Origin: Halioxenophilus sp964342265
GTDB taxonomy: Bacteria > Pseudomonadota > Gammaproteobacteria > Pseudomonadales > Cellvibrionaceae
Reading direction: 5' to 3'
Assembly: GCA_964342265.1 (NCBI GenBank)
Contig: CAYFFE010000004.1
Location: 1 to 63,182 of the forward strand
DNA length: 63,182 nt
The translations under genes were made by a program, and so were the position numbers. How positions within the stretch are numbered: position 1 is the stretch's first letter; the number at the start of each line of letters is the position of its first letter. Shown piece after piece: positions 15,134 to 24,816 of this stretch. The notes under the pieces were generated by a model. That model saw nothing but the letters and a program-made list of their open reading frames with translations. It was not told the DNA's origin and searched no databases.

Positions 15134-16285
15134 TTAGCTCACTAACAGCCGTTCGAGTATGCCCTCGTAGATGCTGGACGTGTTATCGAGATCGCTGAGG
15201 CTCACGCACTCGTTAATTTGGTGAATCGTGGCGTTGATAGGGCCTAATTCGATAACTTGTGCACCGGTGGGGGCAATAAAGCGGCCATCGGAGGTGCCGC
15301 CGGAGGTAGACAGTTGTGTATCAATGCCCGTGGCCGATTTAATCGCAGCAACCGTTGCATCCACCAAATCGCCGGGTGGAGTGAGAAACGCTTGTCCGCT
15401 CAATCGCCATTCCAATTGGTAGTCTAATCCGTGTTTGTCGAGAATGGCCTCGGTTCTGGCTTTTAGTTGTTGGTCGGTCACTTCGGTGGAGAAGCGAAAG
15501 TTAAATAGTGCCTGCAAAGTGCCGGGCACCACGTTGGTGGCACCGGTGCCGGCGTTGATGTTGGAAATTTGGAAGCTGGTGGCCGGAAAATACTCGTTGC
15601 CTTCATCCCACTGCTCGTTGGCCAATTCGGCCAGTGCCGGCATGGCCTTGTGAATGGGGTTTTTAACCTTGTGAGGGTAGGCCACGTGGCCTTGCACGCC
15701 GTTAACCGTGAGCCAGCCGCCTAAGCTGCCGCGTCGGCCATTTTTAATGATGTCGCCGGCCTTATCAGTGCTGGAAGGCTCGCCCACTAAGCACCAGGTG
15801 ATCGCCTCGTTGCGCGCTTGTAACCATTCCACCACTTTAACCGTGCCGTAGGTGGCCGGGCCTTCTTCGTCGCTGGTAATCAAAAAACCAATGCGACCTT
15901 GGTGATCCGAATGATTGGCAACAAACCGCTCGCAAGCAGTCACCATGGCCGCGAGAGAGCCTTTCATATCGGCTGCTCCTCGACCATAGAGCATGTCTTC
16001 GCTGATGGTGGCTTGAAAGGGGGGATGTTGCCATTCGGATTCGGGGCCTGTGGGCACCACATCGGTGTGCCCGGCAAATACAAACAAAGGCCCGCTGTCG
16101 CCGCGCACCGCCCAGAGATTTTGTACCTGTTGTTCGCCTTCGCCCCAGGTGAGAATCTGGCAGTCAAAGCCGATGGCGCTTAATCGCTCGGCCATCAACA
16201 CTTGGCAGCCCTCGTCTTTGGGGGTTACCGAAGGGCGCTCGATCAGTGCTTGAGTGAGCTGAACAGTGGCAGACAGTGTGGTCAT
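15134..16285 (-). CDS. dapE: Succinyl-diaminopimelate desuccinylase
   Basis: Hydrolyses N-succinyl-LL-diaminopimelate to LL-diaminopimelate and succinate in lysine and peptidoglycan precursor synthesis. The 383-residue M20 metallopeptidase shows the metal ligands and catalytic Asp in FVFAGHTDVVPTGP (about residues 66-79), LYGRGAADMKGSLAAM, the Glu pair ITSDEEGPA (about 130-138), and a terminal LGPINATIHQINECV with the last His. Full length. It follows dapD by 18 bases on the same strand, so dapD-dapE form one transcription unit. Confidence 0.97.
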   Translation of the reverse strand: MTTLSATVQLTQALIERPSVTPKDEGCQVLMAERLSAIGFDCQILTWGEGEQQVQNLWAVRGDSGPLFVFAGHTDVVPTGPESEWQHPPFQATISEDMLYGRGAADMKGSLAAMVTACERFVANHSDHQGRIGFLITSDEEGPATYGTVKVVEWLQARNEAITWCLVGEPSSTDKAGDIIKNGRRGSLGGWLTVNGVQGHVAYPHKVKNPIHKAMPALAELANEQWDEGNEYFPATSFQISNINAGTGATNVVPGTLQALFNFRFSTEVTDQQLKARTEAILDKHGLDYQLEWRLSGQAFLTPPGDLVDATVAAIKSATGIDTQLSTSGGTSDGRFIAPTGAQVIELGPINATIHQINECVSLSDLDNTSSIYEGILERLLVS

Positions 16286-16303
16286 GAAGGCAATATCCGT
16301 CGA

Positions 16304-17335
16304 TTAGTTGTGTGCGTGCAGCTCTTCGTTAAGCTCAATGGCCGATTTGTTGGTTTTGCATTCAACCGTGCCGGTAATGGAGTGACGACGGAACAACAGG
16401 TCGCTCTTGCCGGCCAAATCGCGCGCTTTAACTTTTTCGACTTCCTGGCCAGATTCGTCCAACACCGATACCAGGGTGCCGGCGGTGATGTATAAACCAG
16501 ACTCCACGGTACAGCGATCACCCAGGGGAATACCAATGCCGGCATTGGCGCCTAGTAAACAGCCTTCGCCTACCGAAATCACAATGTTGCCGCCGCCCGA
16601 CAACGTACCCATGGTGGAGCAACCGCCGCCCAAATCGGAGCCTTTGCCCACCATAACGCCTGCGGAAATGCGGCCTTCGATCATGCCTGGGCCTTCGGTA
16701 CCGGCGTTAAAGTTTACAAAACCTTCGTGCATAACCGTGGTGCCTTCGCCAATGTACGCGCCCAAACGAACCCGTGCAGTGTGCGCAATACGCACGCCGG
16801 TGGGAACGACGTAGTTGGTCATTTTCGGGAATTTGTCCACGCAATCTACGTCCAGCAATTCGCCTTGAATACGGGCTTGCAGCATACGCTCTGGCAACTC
16901 GGCCAAATCGATGGCACCTTGGTTGGTCCAGGCAACATTGGGCAATACGCCAAACATGCCGCTTAAGTTAACGCCGTGGGGCTTCACTAAACGGTGCGAT
17001 AACAGGTGCAGTTTTAAGTAGGCTTCTGGCGTTGAGCTTGGCTCGCCGTCGTCTGCTAAAAGCGTGGCAACCAGAGGGCGCTGGCTTTCGGTTAAGCTCT
17101 TGGCGATTTGCGCCAGTTCGCCATCCACCGATTCTAAGGCGCCGGCCAATTCTGAAGCTTGCTCTGAGGTCAGAGCAATGGCTGAGTTGCCACCCTCGTA
17201 GCCCACAATGGTTTCGATGGCGCTAGTAATGTCGTCGCTCGGGTTGAGTCGTGGCGAGGGGTAAAAAACTTCCAACCAGTCGCCCTGGCCATTTTGTGTG
17301 CCTACACCGAGGCCTAAACTGAATAAACGGGTCAT
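16304..17335 (-). CDS. dapD: Tetrahydrodipicolinate N-succinyltransferase
   Basis: Transfers succinyl from succinyl-CoA to tetrahydrodipicolinate, the step before dapC in the succinylase route to diaminopimelate. The 343-residue product is the long Pseudomonas-type DapD: an N-terminal alpha/beta domain (to about 140), then a left-handed beta-helix with hexapeptide repeats (VRLGAYIGEGTTVMHEGFVNFNAGTEGPGMIEGRISAGVMVGKGSDLGGGCSTMG) and CLLGANAGIGIPLGDRC. Start ATG 17335. Upstream partner of dapE. Confidence 0.96.
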   Translation of the reverse strand: MTRLFSLGLGVGTQNGQGDWLEVFYPSPRLNPSDDITSAIETIVGYEGGNSAIALTSEQASELAGALESVDGELAQIAKSLTESQRPLVATLLADDGEPSSTPEAYLKLHLLSHRLVKPHGVNLSGMFGVLPNVAWTNQGAIDLAELPERMLQARIQGELLDVDCVDKFPKMTNYVVPTGVRIAHTARVRLGAYIGEGTTVMHEGFVNFNAGTEGPGMIEGRISAGVMVGKGSDLGGGCSTMGTLSGGGNIVISVGEGCLLGANAGIGIPLGDRCTVESGLYITAGTLVSVLDESGQEVEKVKARDLAGKSDLLFRRHSITGTVECKTNKSAIELNEELHAHN

Positions 17336-17456
17336 GTCGAGATCCTTTGCAAATTCTAATGAGTTGTTACGGCTGATGATTAGGGCGTCTGCTGTGGCGC
17401 AGGTGTAATCAGCGCGTTTTAGTGTTTTGAAGACCGTATTGTTGCGGTTAGAACGG

Positions 17457-17807
17457 CTACTGTGATGCCAGCAGCGATTGGTAGTGCTCGGCTTTAAAGC
17501 CTACGTGTCTTTGCTCGCCGGTATCCAGCACTGGCCGCTTGATCAACGTTGGCTGCTGGCAAATAAGCGCCGGGGCCTTATCGCTGAGCGCTTGCGCTTT
17601 TTCGGCGTCGCTGAGTTGCTTCCACGTTGTGCTGCGCTTATTCACCAGGGTTTCGGCACCGAGTTCCTGCAACCACGATTGCACCAGCGGCGCGTCGAGC
17701 CCGTCCTCGCGAAAATCGTGAAATTGATACGCCACTTGGTTCGCTTCCAGCCACTTGCGGGCTTTTTTTACCGTATCGCAATTTTTAATGCCGTATAACG
17801 TCAGCAT
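17457..17807 (-). CDS. ArsC/Spx-family reductase (YffB-like)
   Basis: A 116-residue thioredoxin-fold protein: MLTLYGIKNCDTVKKARKWLEANQVAYQFHDFREDGLD at the N-terminus with the single redox Cys in GIKNCDTVKKA, then TLVNKRSTTWKQLSD and QPTLIKRPVLDTGEQRHVGFK. This is the YffB group, found beside dap genes in Pseudomonas and E. coli, related to arsenate reductase and Spx but with unproven substrate; a GSH-dependent reductase has been proposed. The open frame extends to 18053 but the family begins at MLTLYG, so ATG 17807 is the start. Confidence 0.88.
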   Translation of the reverse strand: MLTLYGIKNCDTVKKARKWLEANQVAYQFHDFREDGLDAPLVQSWLQELGAETLVNKRSTTWKQLSDAEKAQALSDKAPALICQQPTLIKRPVLDTGEQRHVGFKAEHYQSLLASQ

Positions 17808-17919
17808 GGTTGTGCGTTTCCTTGATTGGATGAGGGCCGGATTTAATCGGCCGGGCAAAAAAGGTGGGCAATCATAGCAAAGATTCGTATCGGCATCATC
17901 GGCTGGTTTAGCACCGAAA

Positions 17920-18612
17920 TCAGGGCTTCTGAAGTTTTTTGGGGTGCTTGCGATTGGGGTAGCAGGTTGTGCAAATCTCGCACACGCGGCCATCGCAGCC
18001 CCGTGCTGAGCAGAACTCGCGCCCGTAGTAAATGATCTGCAGATGCAAGGCATTCCAACGCTCTTTGGGGAACAGGCGCTTTAAGTCTTTTTCGGTTTGA
18101 GCAACGTTTTTGCCATTGGTTAGTCCCCAGCGCTGTGCCAGCCGATGAATGTGGGTGTCTACAGGAAAAGCCGGCTCACCAAACGCCTGAGCCATCACCA
18201 CACCGGCGGTTTTGTGGCCGACGCCTGGCAGTTGTTCCAAGGCTTCGAAGGTGTTGGGTACCTCTCCGTCGTACTGCTCCACCAAAATTTGTGAGAGTTT
18301 GGCAATGGCCTTGGATTTCTGCGGCGACAGGCCGCAGGGGCGAATAATGGCCTGGATGGCGTCCACGCTTTGATGGCTCATGTCCCAGGGGTTATCGGCC
18401 AGCTGCCAGAGCTTGGGGGTGACTTGATTGACCCGCTCATCGGTGCACTGGGCCGATAGCAGAACCGCCACCAGCAGTGTGTAAGGGTCCTTGTGGTCCA
18501 GCGGAATGGGCGGCTCGGGATACAAACTTTGCAGCTTGGCTAGAATAAACGCCACGCGCTCGGGCTTGGTGAGGTTTTTGCGGGTTTCTAGAGGCGGCGG
18601 CAAGTCGGTCAC
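17920..18612 (-). CDS. nth: Endonuclease III
   Basis: Base-excision-repair glycosylase / AP lyase for oxidised pyrimidines. The 230-residue product has the helix-hairpin-helix LPGVGHKTAGVVMAQAFG with the catalytic Lys, and the catalytic Asp in FPVDTHIHRLAQRWGL. The C-terminal cysteine cluster reads CSARGCDGRVCEICTTC, whose spacing differs from the textbook C-x6-C-x2-C-x5-C of E. coli, so the [4Fe-4S] ligands are uncertain. Start taken at GTG 18612 because it overlaps the dapC stop (GTGA), typical of translational coupling; the frame stays open upstream but only as an antisense-like shadow within dapC. Confidence 0.92.
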   Translation of the reverse strand: MTDLPPPLETRKNLTKPERVAFILAKLQSLYPEPPIPLDHKDPYTLLVAVLLSAQCTDERVNQVTPKLWQLADNPWDMSHQSVDAIQAIIRPCGLSPQKSKAIAKLSQILVEQYDGEVPNTFEALEQLPGVGHKTAGVVMAQAFGEPAFPVDTHIHRLAQRWGLTNGKNVAQTEKDLKRLFPKERWNALHLQIIYYGREFCSARGCDGRVCEICTTCYPNRKHPKKLQKP

Positions 18613-19796
18613 GGTTTTAAATGCTCCACAAAGCGCACAATTCGCTCTGCCGCCTCCAGGCATTCGTCCAGCTCCGCCACCAGCGCCATGCGCACATGAC
18701 GACTGCCGGGATTGCAGCCGTGCGCCTCGCGGGCCAGATAGCTGCCGGGTAATACGGTGACGTTTTCTTCGGCAAAAAGGGCGCGGGCAAAATCGCAATC
18801 GTCGATGGGCGTTGCTGCCCAAAAGAAAAACGCCGCATCGGGCTTTTGCACGGGCAGAGCGCGGCGCAAAATGGGCTCTACCTGAGTAAATTTTTCGCGA
18901 TAGATGGCACGGTTTGCCTCTACGTGGGCCTCGTCGTTCCAAGTGGCGATGCTGGCCAGTTGCACCGGCAGTGGCATGGCCGAACCGTGGTAGGTGCGAT
19001 AGGTTAAAAAGGCATCGATGAGTGTTTGATCGCCGGCAACAAACCCGGAGCGCAAGCCGGGTAGGTTGGAGCGCTTAGACAGACTCTGAAAAACCATGCA
19101 GCGTCGGTAGTCAGTGCGCCCGGTGGCCTCGCACACCGACAGCAAGCCCGTGGGTGGCTCATCAAAATAAATTTCGGAATAGCACTCGTCGCTGGCGATT
19201 ACAAAATCGTACTGATCGGCCAGGGCCAGGAGTTGCTGCAGTTGCTCGCTGCCGATTACCGCACCGGTTGGATTGCCAGGATTACACAGGTAAATGAGTT
19301 GGCAGCGCTGCCACGCGGATTCGGGAACCTGATCAAAATCCGGCAGATACTGGTTTTCGGCTAGGCAATTGAGGAAGTAGGGCTCGGCACCGGCCAACAG
19401 CGCAGCGCCTTCGTAAATTTGATAAAACGGGTTGGGCATTAGCACCAGCGGTGCGGATTTTCGATCGATTATCGCTTGGGCGAAGGCAAACAGTGCCTCG
19501 CGGGTGCCATTAACGGGCAAGACTTGCTGGTCGCTTAAATGACGAAGCTGATAGCGACGCGTGGCCCAATCTGCGGCAGCACAGCGCAGTTCGGGCGTGC
19601 CCGAGGTTAGCGGATAGCGGTTAAATCCGTCCAGGTGATCGACCAGGGTTTGCAAGGCAAAGGCCGGGGCCGGGTGTTTGGGTTCGCCAATGGACAAGGC
19701 GATGGGCGAGCGGTCGGCTGGCGGCGTAATGCCCACCTTTAGCGCCGCCAACTTTTGAAACGGGTAGCTCTGCAGAGCGTTTAAGTCTGGATTCAT
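18609..19796 (-). CDS. dapC: N-succinyldiaminopimelate aminotransferase
   Basis: PLP-dependent fold-type I transaminase that makes N-succinyl-LL-diaminopimelate from the keto acid and glutamate. The 395-residue product shows SPIALSIGEPKHPAP, the cofactor-contact YLCNPGNPTGAVIG (about residues 168-181), ASDECYSEIYFDEPP, and the Schiff-base Lys in FQSLSKRSNLPGLRSGFV. Sequence class and neighbourhood (glnD and map upstream) match Pseudomonas DapC. Overlaps nth by four bases downstream and follows glnD by 27 bases. Confidence 0.94.
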   Translation of the reverse strand: MNPDLNALQSYPFQKLAALKVGITPPADRSPIALSIGEPKHPAPAFALQTLVDHLDGFNRYPLTSGTPELRCAAADWATRRYQLRHLSDQQVLPVNGTREALFAFAQAIIDRKSAPLVLMPNPFYQIYEGAALLAGAEPYFLNCLAENQYLPDFDQVPESAWQRCQLIYLCNPGNPTGAVIGSEQLQQLLALADQYDFVIASDECYSEIYFDEPPTGLLSVCEATGRTDYRRCMVFQSLSKRSNLPGLRSGFVAGDQTLIDAFLTYRTYHGSAMPLPVQLASIATWNDEAHVEANRAIYREKFTQVEPILRRALPVQKPDAAFFFWAATPIDDCDFARALFAEENVTVLPGSYLAREAHGCNPGSRHVRMALVAELDECLEAAERIVRFVEHLKP

Positions 19797-19823
19797 GGGA
19801 TTATCGGTGGGCAGGGTTGACTC

Positions 19824-22523
19824 TTAGGCCAGAGCTTTGGCGTCTTGGGCCTGGTTTTGTTCGTCCAATTGGCGGCGAATTTCGCTTTGCAGGTGCTCAC
19901 ACAAGTGTGCATCGCTGAGCGGTTCGCCGTCGGGGTCGCAAATCATAAACATATCTTCCACGCGCTCGCCGAGCGTGGAAATACGCGCGCTGGTGAGGTG
20001 GACATTTAAATCCAAAAAGATTTGACCAATACGCGCCAGCAGGCCAGGGCGATCCGGTGAGATGACTTCCAGCAAGGTTTGGCCACTGATCAAATCGTTG
20101 TAGATGCCGGTTTGTGTGGGCATGCGGAAGTGCTTGAGCTCGCGCGGAGTGCGGCGATGAATACTGGCCGAGTCGTCGGTGTGCATGGCCAGCTCTTGGC
20201 TAAGGGTGGTTTGGATTTTATCCAAACGCTCGGTGTCGTCGCCAATGGCTTCGCCGTTTTGGTCCAGCACGTAATAATGATTGATGGTAATGCCGGTTTG
20301 GGATTCGTAAATGCGCGCTTCCTGAATGTTCAGGTTTAAGTGGTCGAGGGTAGACGCAGTGGTGGAAAACACGTTTTTGCGATTTATGGTGCGAATGAAA
20401 ATTTGCGTGGCGCGAGTGGCGTGAGCACCGGTGGCCGTATTGAAGGCAACCACAACATCGGCACAGTTACTGTCGACAACCGCGGCGGTTTGCCAGGCGA
20501 TATCCAAGTGGTGTTCGCGGACAAAATAATCTTCGTTAATGTCACCCCAAATATCCCGCGCCTGGGGCTCGGAAACGCCTTTGTCTTCGAGCTTAAACAA
20601 GGCCAGGTGCTGGGTTTCTTCCACCACATACTGGCGATCGACGGTGTTCTCCAGGCCTCGGCGGAGCAGGCGCTTGGTTTCCATGTACAACTGGCGCATC
20701 AACGAGGCGCGCCAGTTGTTCCAAATATTGGGATTGGTGGCGCGCATATCGGCGACGGTGAGCGTATACAGATAGTCCAGGTGCTCTTGATCGCCCACTT
20801 TTAAAGCAAAGTTGTGCACCACTTCGGGATCGCCAATATCCTGTTTTTGCGAGACGGACGACATGGTTAAGTGGTTTTCGACCAGCCAAGTCACCAAATT
20901 TGTATCGCGCCGGCTAACGTTGTGTCGCTGGCAAAAGGCTTCTGCGTCTTTGGCGCCTAAAATAGAGTGATCGCCGCCACGTCCCTTGCCAATGTCGTGG
21001 AACAGGCCAGCAATTACCAGGAGTTCGGGGCTGCGCAAGCCCGAGTAGATGTAGTGCGCCACCGGAAAATCTTCGCGCCCGGCCTCGGTGGCGAATTCCT
21101 GGATATTTTTAATCACCAATAACGTGTGCGCATCTACGGTGTAAATATGAAACAAATCATGCTGCATCTGCCCCGTAATCCGGCCAAATTCCGGTAAATA
21201 GCGCCCAAGTACGCCGTAACGCTTCATGCGCCGCATTACATCGAACAAACCGGATGGCGTTTGCAGCAGGTTTCTAAATAATTCGATATGGCGCGGATTG
21301 TTGCGATAGTTTTCGTCGATGATTTCCCGGCATTCGCGGATTTGGCGAATGGTGGCTGCGCGCACGCCTTTGATATTGGAGTCTTGCGCCATGATGGCGA
21401 AAATCTCGAGCAGCGCTTCGGGATGGCGCTCGAAGACGTAATCGTCGGTGGCTTCGATAAACTGATTGTTGAGCTGAAAGCGCTGGTTAATGGGTTTAAT
21501 GTCTTGGTATTCGTCTTTGTGAAGAATGGCTTCGCTCAAGTATTGCAGCAGCACATCGTTGAGTTCGCGCAGCGACAATACCACGCGATAGTACCAGTGC
21601 ATGAATTGTTCAACGGCCAGGCGTTTTTCGGAGTTGCTATAGCCAAAAATCAGCGCCAATTCGGTTTGGTAATTGAACAGCAAGCGTTCTTCGGCCCGGC
21701 CCGCGAGCAAATGCAGCCCGTACCGCACACGCCACAGGAATTCCTGGCCACCGTGCAAAACCGCCAATTCGCGAGCGTTGATAAAGTTCTGGCCTTCCAG
21801 GTCGGCTAGGTTATCCACGCCGAAAAAGCGTTTGGTTACCCAGGAGATGGTTTGAATATCGCGCAGACCGCCCGGTGCGTTTTTGATATTGGGCTCTAGA
21901 TTGTACTCGGTAAAGCTGTACTTCTGGTGGCGCTTTTCTTGTTCTTCGAGCTTGGCCACAAAAAAATCGGCGGCGTTCCAAACCTGATTGGGGGCCACGG
22001 CGCTCCTCAGTTGTTTGGCCAGATAACCGGGGCCAACAATGGCGCGGCACTCCATCATATTGGTAACAATGGTGATGTCTTCGCTGGCTAACTTTGTGCA
22101 CTGCTCGATGGTGCGCACGCTGTGGCCGATGTCCAGGCCGATGTCCCACAGCAACATCACAAAGCGTTCGATGTTAGTGGCTTGAGATTCTACCTCGTCT
22201 TCAAGGAATAAAATGAGGATGTCGATATCGGAGTAGGGGTGCAATTCTTCTCGGCCATAGCCGCCCACCGCCAATAGGCCGCAGTCCTCGCACCATTCAA
22301 AGCTGTGCCAGGCGTAGTGCAAAATGCAATCGACGAATACGGCCCGCTCACGCACTAGCGAGCGTATATCTGCACCATCCCAAAAGCGTTTGTCGAAATG
22401 GGCATTGGCCGCCTCAATGGCATCCTTAAAGACGCTGATGCGATCTTCCGAGGTGGCCAGGTTTTGGCGAAAGGTGTCTTGATCAAAAAAGACCAGGGGC
22501 AGTGAAAAATAGGGTGCCTGCAC
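19824..22523 (-). CDS. glnD: Bifunctional PII uridylyltransferase / uridylyl-removing enzyme
   Basis: Main sensor of glutamine: adds UMP to PII proteins when nitrogen is short and removes it when glutamine is high. The 899-residue product has the nucleotidyltransferase motif LLAVGGYGREELHPYSDIDILILF (about residues 83-106), the HD hydrolase motif AGLFHDIGKGRGGDHS (about 505-520), and two C-terminal ACT domains (NRKNVFSTTASTLDHLNLNI; EVISPDRPGLLARIGQIFLDL). The GTG start at 22523 overlaps the last base of the map stop codon (TAGTG), so the two genes are translationally coupled. Confidence 0.97.
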   Translation of the reverse strand: MQAPYFSLPLVFFDQDTFRQNLATSEDRISVFKDAIEAANAHFDKRFWDGADIRSLVRERAVFVDCILHYAWHSFEWCEDCGLLAVGGYGREELHPYSDIDILILFLEDEVESQATNIERFVMLLWDIGLDIGHSVRTIEQCTKLASEDITIVTNMMECRAIVGPGYLAKQLRSAVAPNQVWNAADFFVAKLEEQEKRHQKYSFTEYNLEPNIKNAPGGLRDIQTISWVTKRFFGVDNLADLEGQNFINARELAVLHGGQEFLWRVRYGLHLLAGRAEERLLFNYQTELALIFGYSNSEKRLAVEQFMHWYYRVVLSLRELNDVLLQYLSEAILHKDEYQDIKPINQRFQLNNQFIEATDDYVFERHPEALLEIFAIMAQDSNIKGVRAATIRQIRECREIIDENYRNNPRHIELFRNLLQTPSGLFDVMRRMKRYGVLGRYLPEFGRITGQMQHDLFHIYTVDAHTLLVIKNIQEFATEAGREDFPVAHYIYSGLRSPELLVIAGLFHDIGKGRGGDHSILGAKDAEAFCQRHNVSRRDTNLVTWLVENHLTMSSVSQKQDIGDPEVVHNFALKVGDQEHLDYLYTLTVADMRATNPNIWNNWRASLMRQLYMETKRLLRRGLENTVDRQYVVEETQHLALFKLEDKGVSEPQARDIWGDINEDYFVREHHLDIAWQTAAVVDSNCADVVVAFNTATGAHATRATQIFIRTINRKNVFSTTASTLDHLNLNIQEARIYESQTGITINHYYVLDQNGEAIGDDTERLDKIQTTLSQELAMHTDDSASIHRRTPRELKHFRMPTQTGIYNDLISGQTLLEVISPDRPGLLARIGQIFLDLNVHLTSARISTLGERVEDMFMICDPDGEPLSDAHLCEHLQSEIRRQLDEQNQAQDAKALA

Positions 22524-23296
22524 TAAAAGCTTTCCTCACCGCGAGCGGTTAATACTTCAACGCCATCGGCCGTAACGGCCATGGTGTGCTCCCATTGAGC
22601 ACTTAAACGACCGTCTTTGGTTTCTACCGTCCAGCCGTCTTTCTTTAATTTGGTGGTGGCTTTGCCGGCGTTTACCATGGGCTCGATGGTAAACGTCATG
22701 CCTTCTTGCAATTCCATGCCTGTGCCCGGTTTGCCATAGTGCAGTACTTGTGGGTCTTCGTGGAATGCCAAGCCAATACCATGACCGCAGTACTCGCGCA
22801 CCACGGAGTAGTAGTTTTTCTCAGCGTGGGTTTGAATCACGTGGCCGATATCACCGAGGCGAGTGCCGGGCTTAACGATCTCTATACCTTTATAGAGGCA
22901 TTCTTGCGTGATCTTGATCAGTCGTTCGGCGTGCGGTGCCACTTTGCCCACGCCGAACATTTTACTGGTGTCGCCATGAAAACCTTCGTAGATGACCGTG
23001 ACATCAATGTTGATGATGTCGCCATCCTTTAAGATTTTTTTCTCAGTCGGAATGCCGTGACATACCACATGGTTAACCGATGTACAGATGGATTTGGGAA
23101 AGCCTTTGTAGTTAAGCGGCGCGGGAATGGCTTTTTGCTCGTTGACGATATAATCGTGGCAAATCTGATCGAGCTCGCCGGTGGTAACGCCGGGTTTAAC
23201 ATAGTCACCAATCATCTCCAGAACTTCGGCGGCCATTCGCCCGGCGACGCGCATTTTTTCGATTTGTTCGGGAGTTTTTAGGGTGATATTGCTCAT
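22523..23296 (-). CDS. map: Type I methionine aminopeptidase
   Basis: Removes the initiator Met from nascent proteins. The 257-residue pita-bread enzyme has the substrate His in CTSVNHVVCHGIP (about residues 72-84), metal ligands in INIDVTVIYEGFHGDTSKMF (two Asp), GHGIGLAFHEDPQV (His), TFTIEPMV (Glu) and SAQWEHTMAVT (Glu). Divergent from rpsB across 550 bases, the standard gammaproteobacterial arrangement. Confidence 0.97.
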   Translation of the reverse strand: MSNITLKTPEQIEKMRVAGRMAAEVLEMIGDYVKPGVTTGELDQICHDYIVNEQKAIPAPLNYKGFPKSICTSVNHVVCHGIPTEKKILKDGDIINIDVTVIYEGFHGDTSKMFGVGKVAPHAERLIKITQECLYKGIEIVKPGTRLGDIGHVIQTHAEKNYYSVVREYCGHGIGLAFHEDPQVLHYGKPGTGMELQEGMTFTIEPMVNAGKATTKLKKDGWTVETKDGRLSAQWEHTMAVTADGVEVLTARGEESF

Positions 23297-23848
23297 AAAT
23301 TCACTGCATTGGTTGGTGGTTCGAAAAGCCAGCGACCGGAAATGTTGGATTTTTACCGGCCAGTGTCGATCAAAACCCGTGATTGTAACCCAACGCCTTG
23401 TTGGTCGGTAGGTTGCAATCGTCGCAAAAGCCTTCTATTTGTATTTTCAGTTACTGTTAAGCCCTTAATATTAAAGGGTTTTTGTTGGGCGGCTGTTGCT
23501 TTCAGTGTAGCTTCGATTCACTGCCCTGTGCGAATAACCGGTCGCGACGGTTTGGGCTTTTGACCTTTTGTTTATTAAAAATACGCCAATTGATGCTGTT
23601 TGTCTGGTGATTGTCGGGCGGTTATGGTATAAAGCGCGCCTTCTGAAAATACCGCCTAAGTTTCGCCTTTGAGGTGAAGCTGGGTAATTAACCGTCGCAC
23701 CCGTTTTAGCGGGGCGATTTATCGTCACACATGTACCGTCACAATCGCCTGGGTGCTTCTGCAAATAACGGTTTAACGGCCAGTTATCGAAAGAGGTTGG
23801 TGTTTTGGGGTGCATGGAGGCTTAACCCATACAATTAGGATTAATACT
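23297..23848 (+). promoter_or_regulatory. map-rpsB divergent control region and rpsB leader
   Basis: No gene is seen in these 552 bases. A likely rpsB promoter has -35 TTGTCT at 23600-23605 and -10 TATGGT at 23623-23628 (17-base spacer), with TATAAAG overlapping. The leader then has small hairpins: TTCGCCT/AGGTGAA (23662-23678, one G-U) and CCCG/CGGG (23700-23713), and two direct CGTCACA copies near 23722 and 23737. Gammaproteobacterial rpsB leaders are known to be structured and to mediate feedback by ribosomal protein S2; I infer the same here but cannot match a consensus by eye. Confidence 0.45.
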
Positions 23849-24604
23849 ATGCCACAAGTAAGCATGCGCGACATGTTGCAGGCTGGTGTGCACTTTGGCC
23901 ACCAAACCCGCTACTGGAACCCAAAAATGAACAAGTTCATCTTTGGTGCCCGCAATAAAATTCATATCATCAACCTGGAGTACACTGCTCCTGCGTTTAA
24001 TGAAGCCTTAGAAATCGTTCGCAAAATGGCCTCCAGCAAGAAAAAAGTCTTGTTTGTGGGTACCAAGCGCGCAGCTCAAAAGAGCATTCGCGAGCAAGCC
24101 GAGCGTTCGGGTCAGCCGTTTGTTAGCCATCGCTGGTTGGGTGGAATGTTGACCAACTACAAAACCATTCGTGCCTCTATTCGTCGTTTCCGTGAGCTAG
24201 AAGCTCAAAGTCAGGACGGGACCTTCGAAAAGCTCACCAAAAAAGAAGCCTTGATGCGCACTCGCACCATGGAAAAACTCGATCGTTCCATCGGTGGTAT
24301 CAAAGACATGGGTGGCTTGCCTGATGCGTTGTTTGTTATCGACGTTGAGCACGAGCGCATCGCCATTCAGGAAGCCAATAAATTGGGTATTCCGGTAATT
24401 GGTGTGGTTGATACTAACAGCAGCCCAGAAGGCATCGACTACGTAATTCCAGGTAACGACGACGCTATTCGCGCCATTCGTTTGTACACCACCGCTATTG
24501 CCGATGCGTGTTTGGAAGGTGCCGCCGATGCGCAGGCTCCTGTTAAAGACGAATACGTAGAAGAAGCCCAAGAAGGCGAGGCTCCTGAAGCCGCTGCCGA
24601 GTAA
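23849..24604 (+). CDS. rpsB: 30S ribosomal protein S2
   Basis: Structural protein of the small subunit. Starting at ATG 23849 (MPQVSMRDMLQAGVHFGHQTRYWNPKM) the product is 251 residues; the frame extends upstream to 23810 but without similarity. Conserved segments: FGARNKIHIINLEYT, VLFVGTKRAAQKSI, VSHRWLGGMLTNYKTIR, GLPDALFVIDVEHERIAIQEANKLGIPVIGVVDTNSSPEGIDYVIPGNDDAIR. The acidic tail (EYVEEAQEGEAPEAAAE) is common in marine relatives. tsf follows, as nearly always. Confidence 0.98.
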   Translation: MPQVSMRDMLQAGVHFGHQTRYWNPKMNKFIFGARNKIHIINLEYTAPAFNEALEIVRKMASSKKKVLFVGTKRAAQKSIREQAERSGQPFVSHRWLGGMLTNYKTIRASIRRFRELEAQSQDGTFEKLTKKEALMRTRTMEKLDRSIGGIKDMGGLPDALFVIDVEHERIAIQEANKLGIPVIGVVDTNSSPEGIDYVIPGNDDAIRAIRLYTTAIADACLEGAADAQAPVKDEYVEEAQEGEAPEAAAE

Positions 24605-24816
24605 GCGATTCCAATAAGCGCCCGGTTGTCACAAAACTGGCACATGGGCGCGCTATAAAACCTCGTTTCTGCCGGCCGTTCGGGACCGAAAGAGAGCTTT
24701 CCTCCAGTCGTCGCAAAGTGTGCGATGTATAAAACGATTGGCAATTGCTTCACAGTAGGAAAAGCGTGCTCAGCCGGCGCAATTGCACATAGGCAATTGT
24801 AAAAAAATCTGTAAAT

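Noticed and set aside
17808..18053. Longer form of the ArsC-like protein (198 residues)
   Set aside because: The extra N-terminus overlaps nth in antisense-like shadow and does not resemble the family, which starts at MLTLYG.
18613..18942. Longer form of endonuclease III (340 residues)
   Set aside because: The extra part lies within dapC in another frame; the GTG overlapping the dapC stop gives the normal length.
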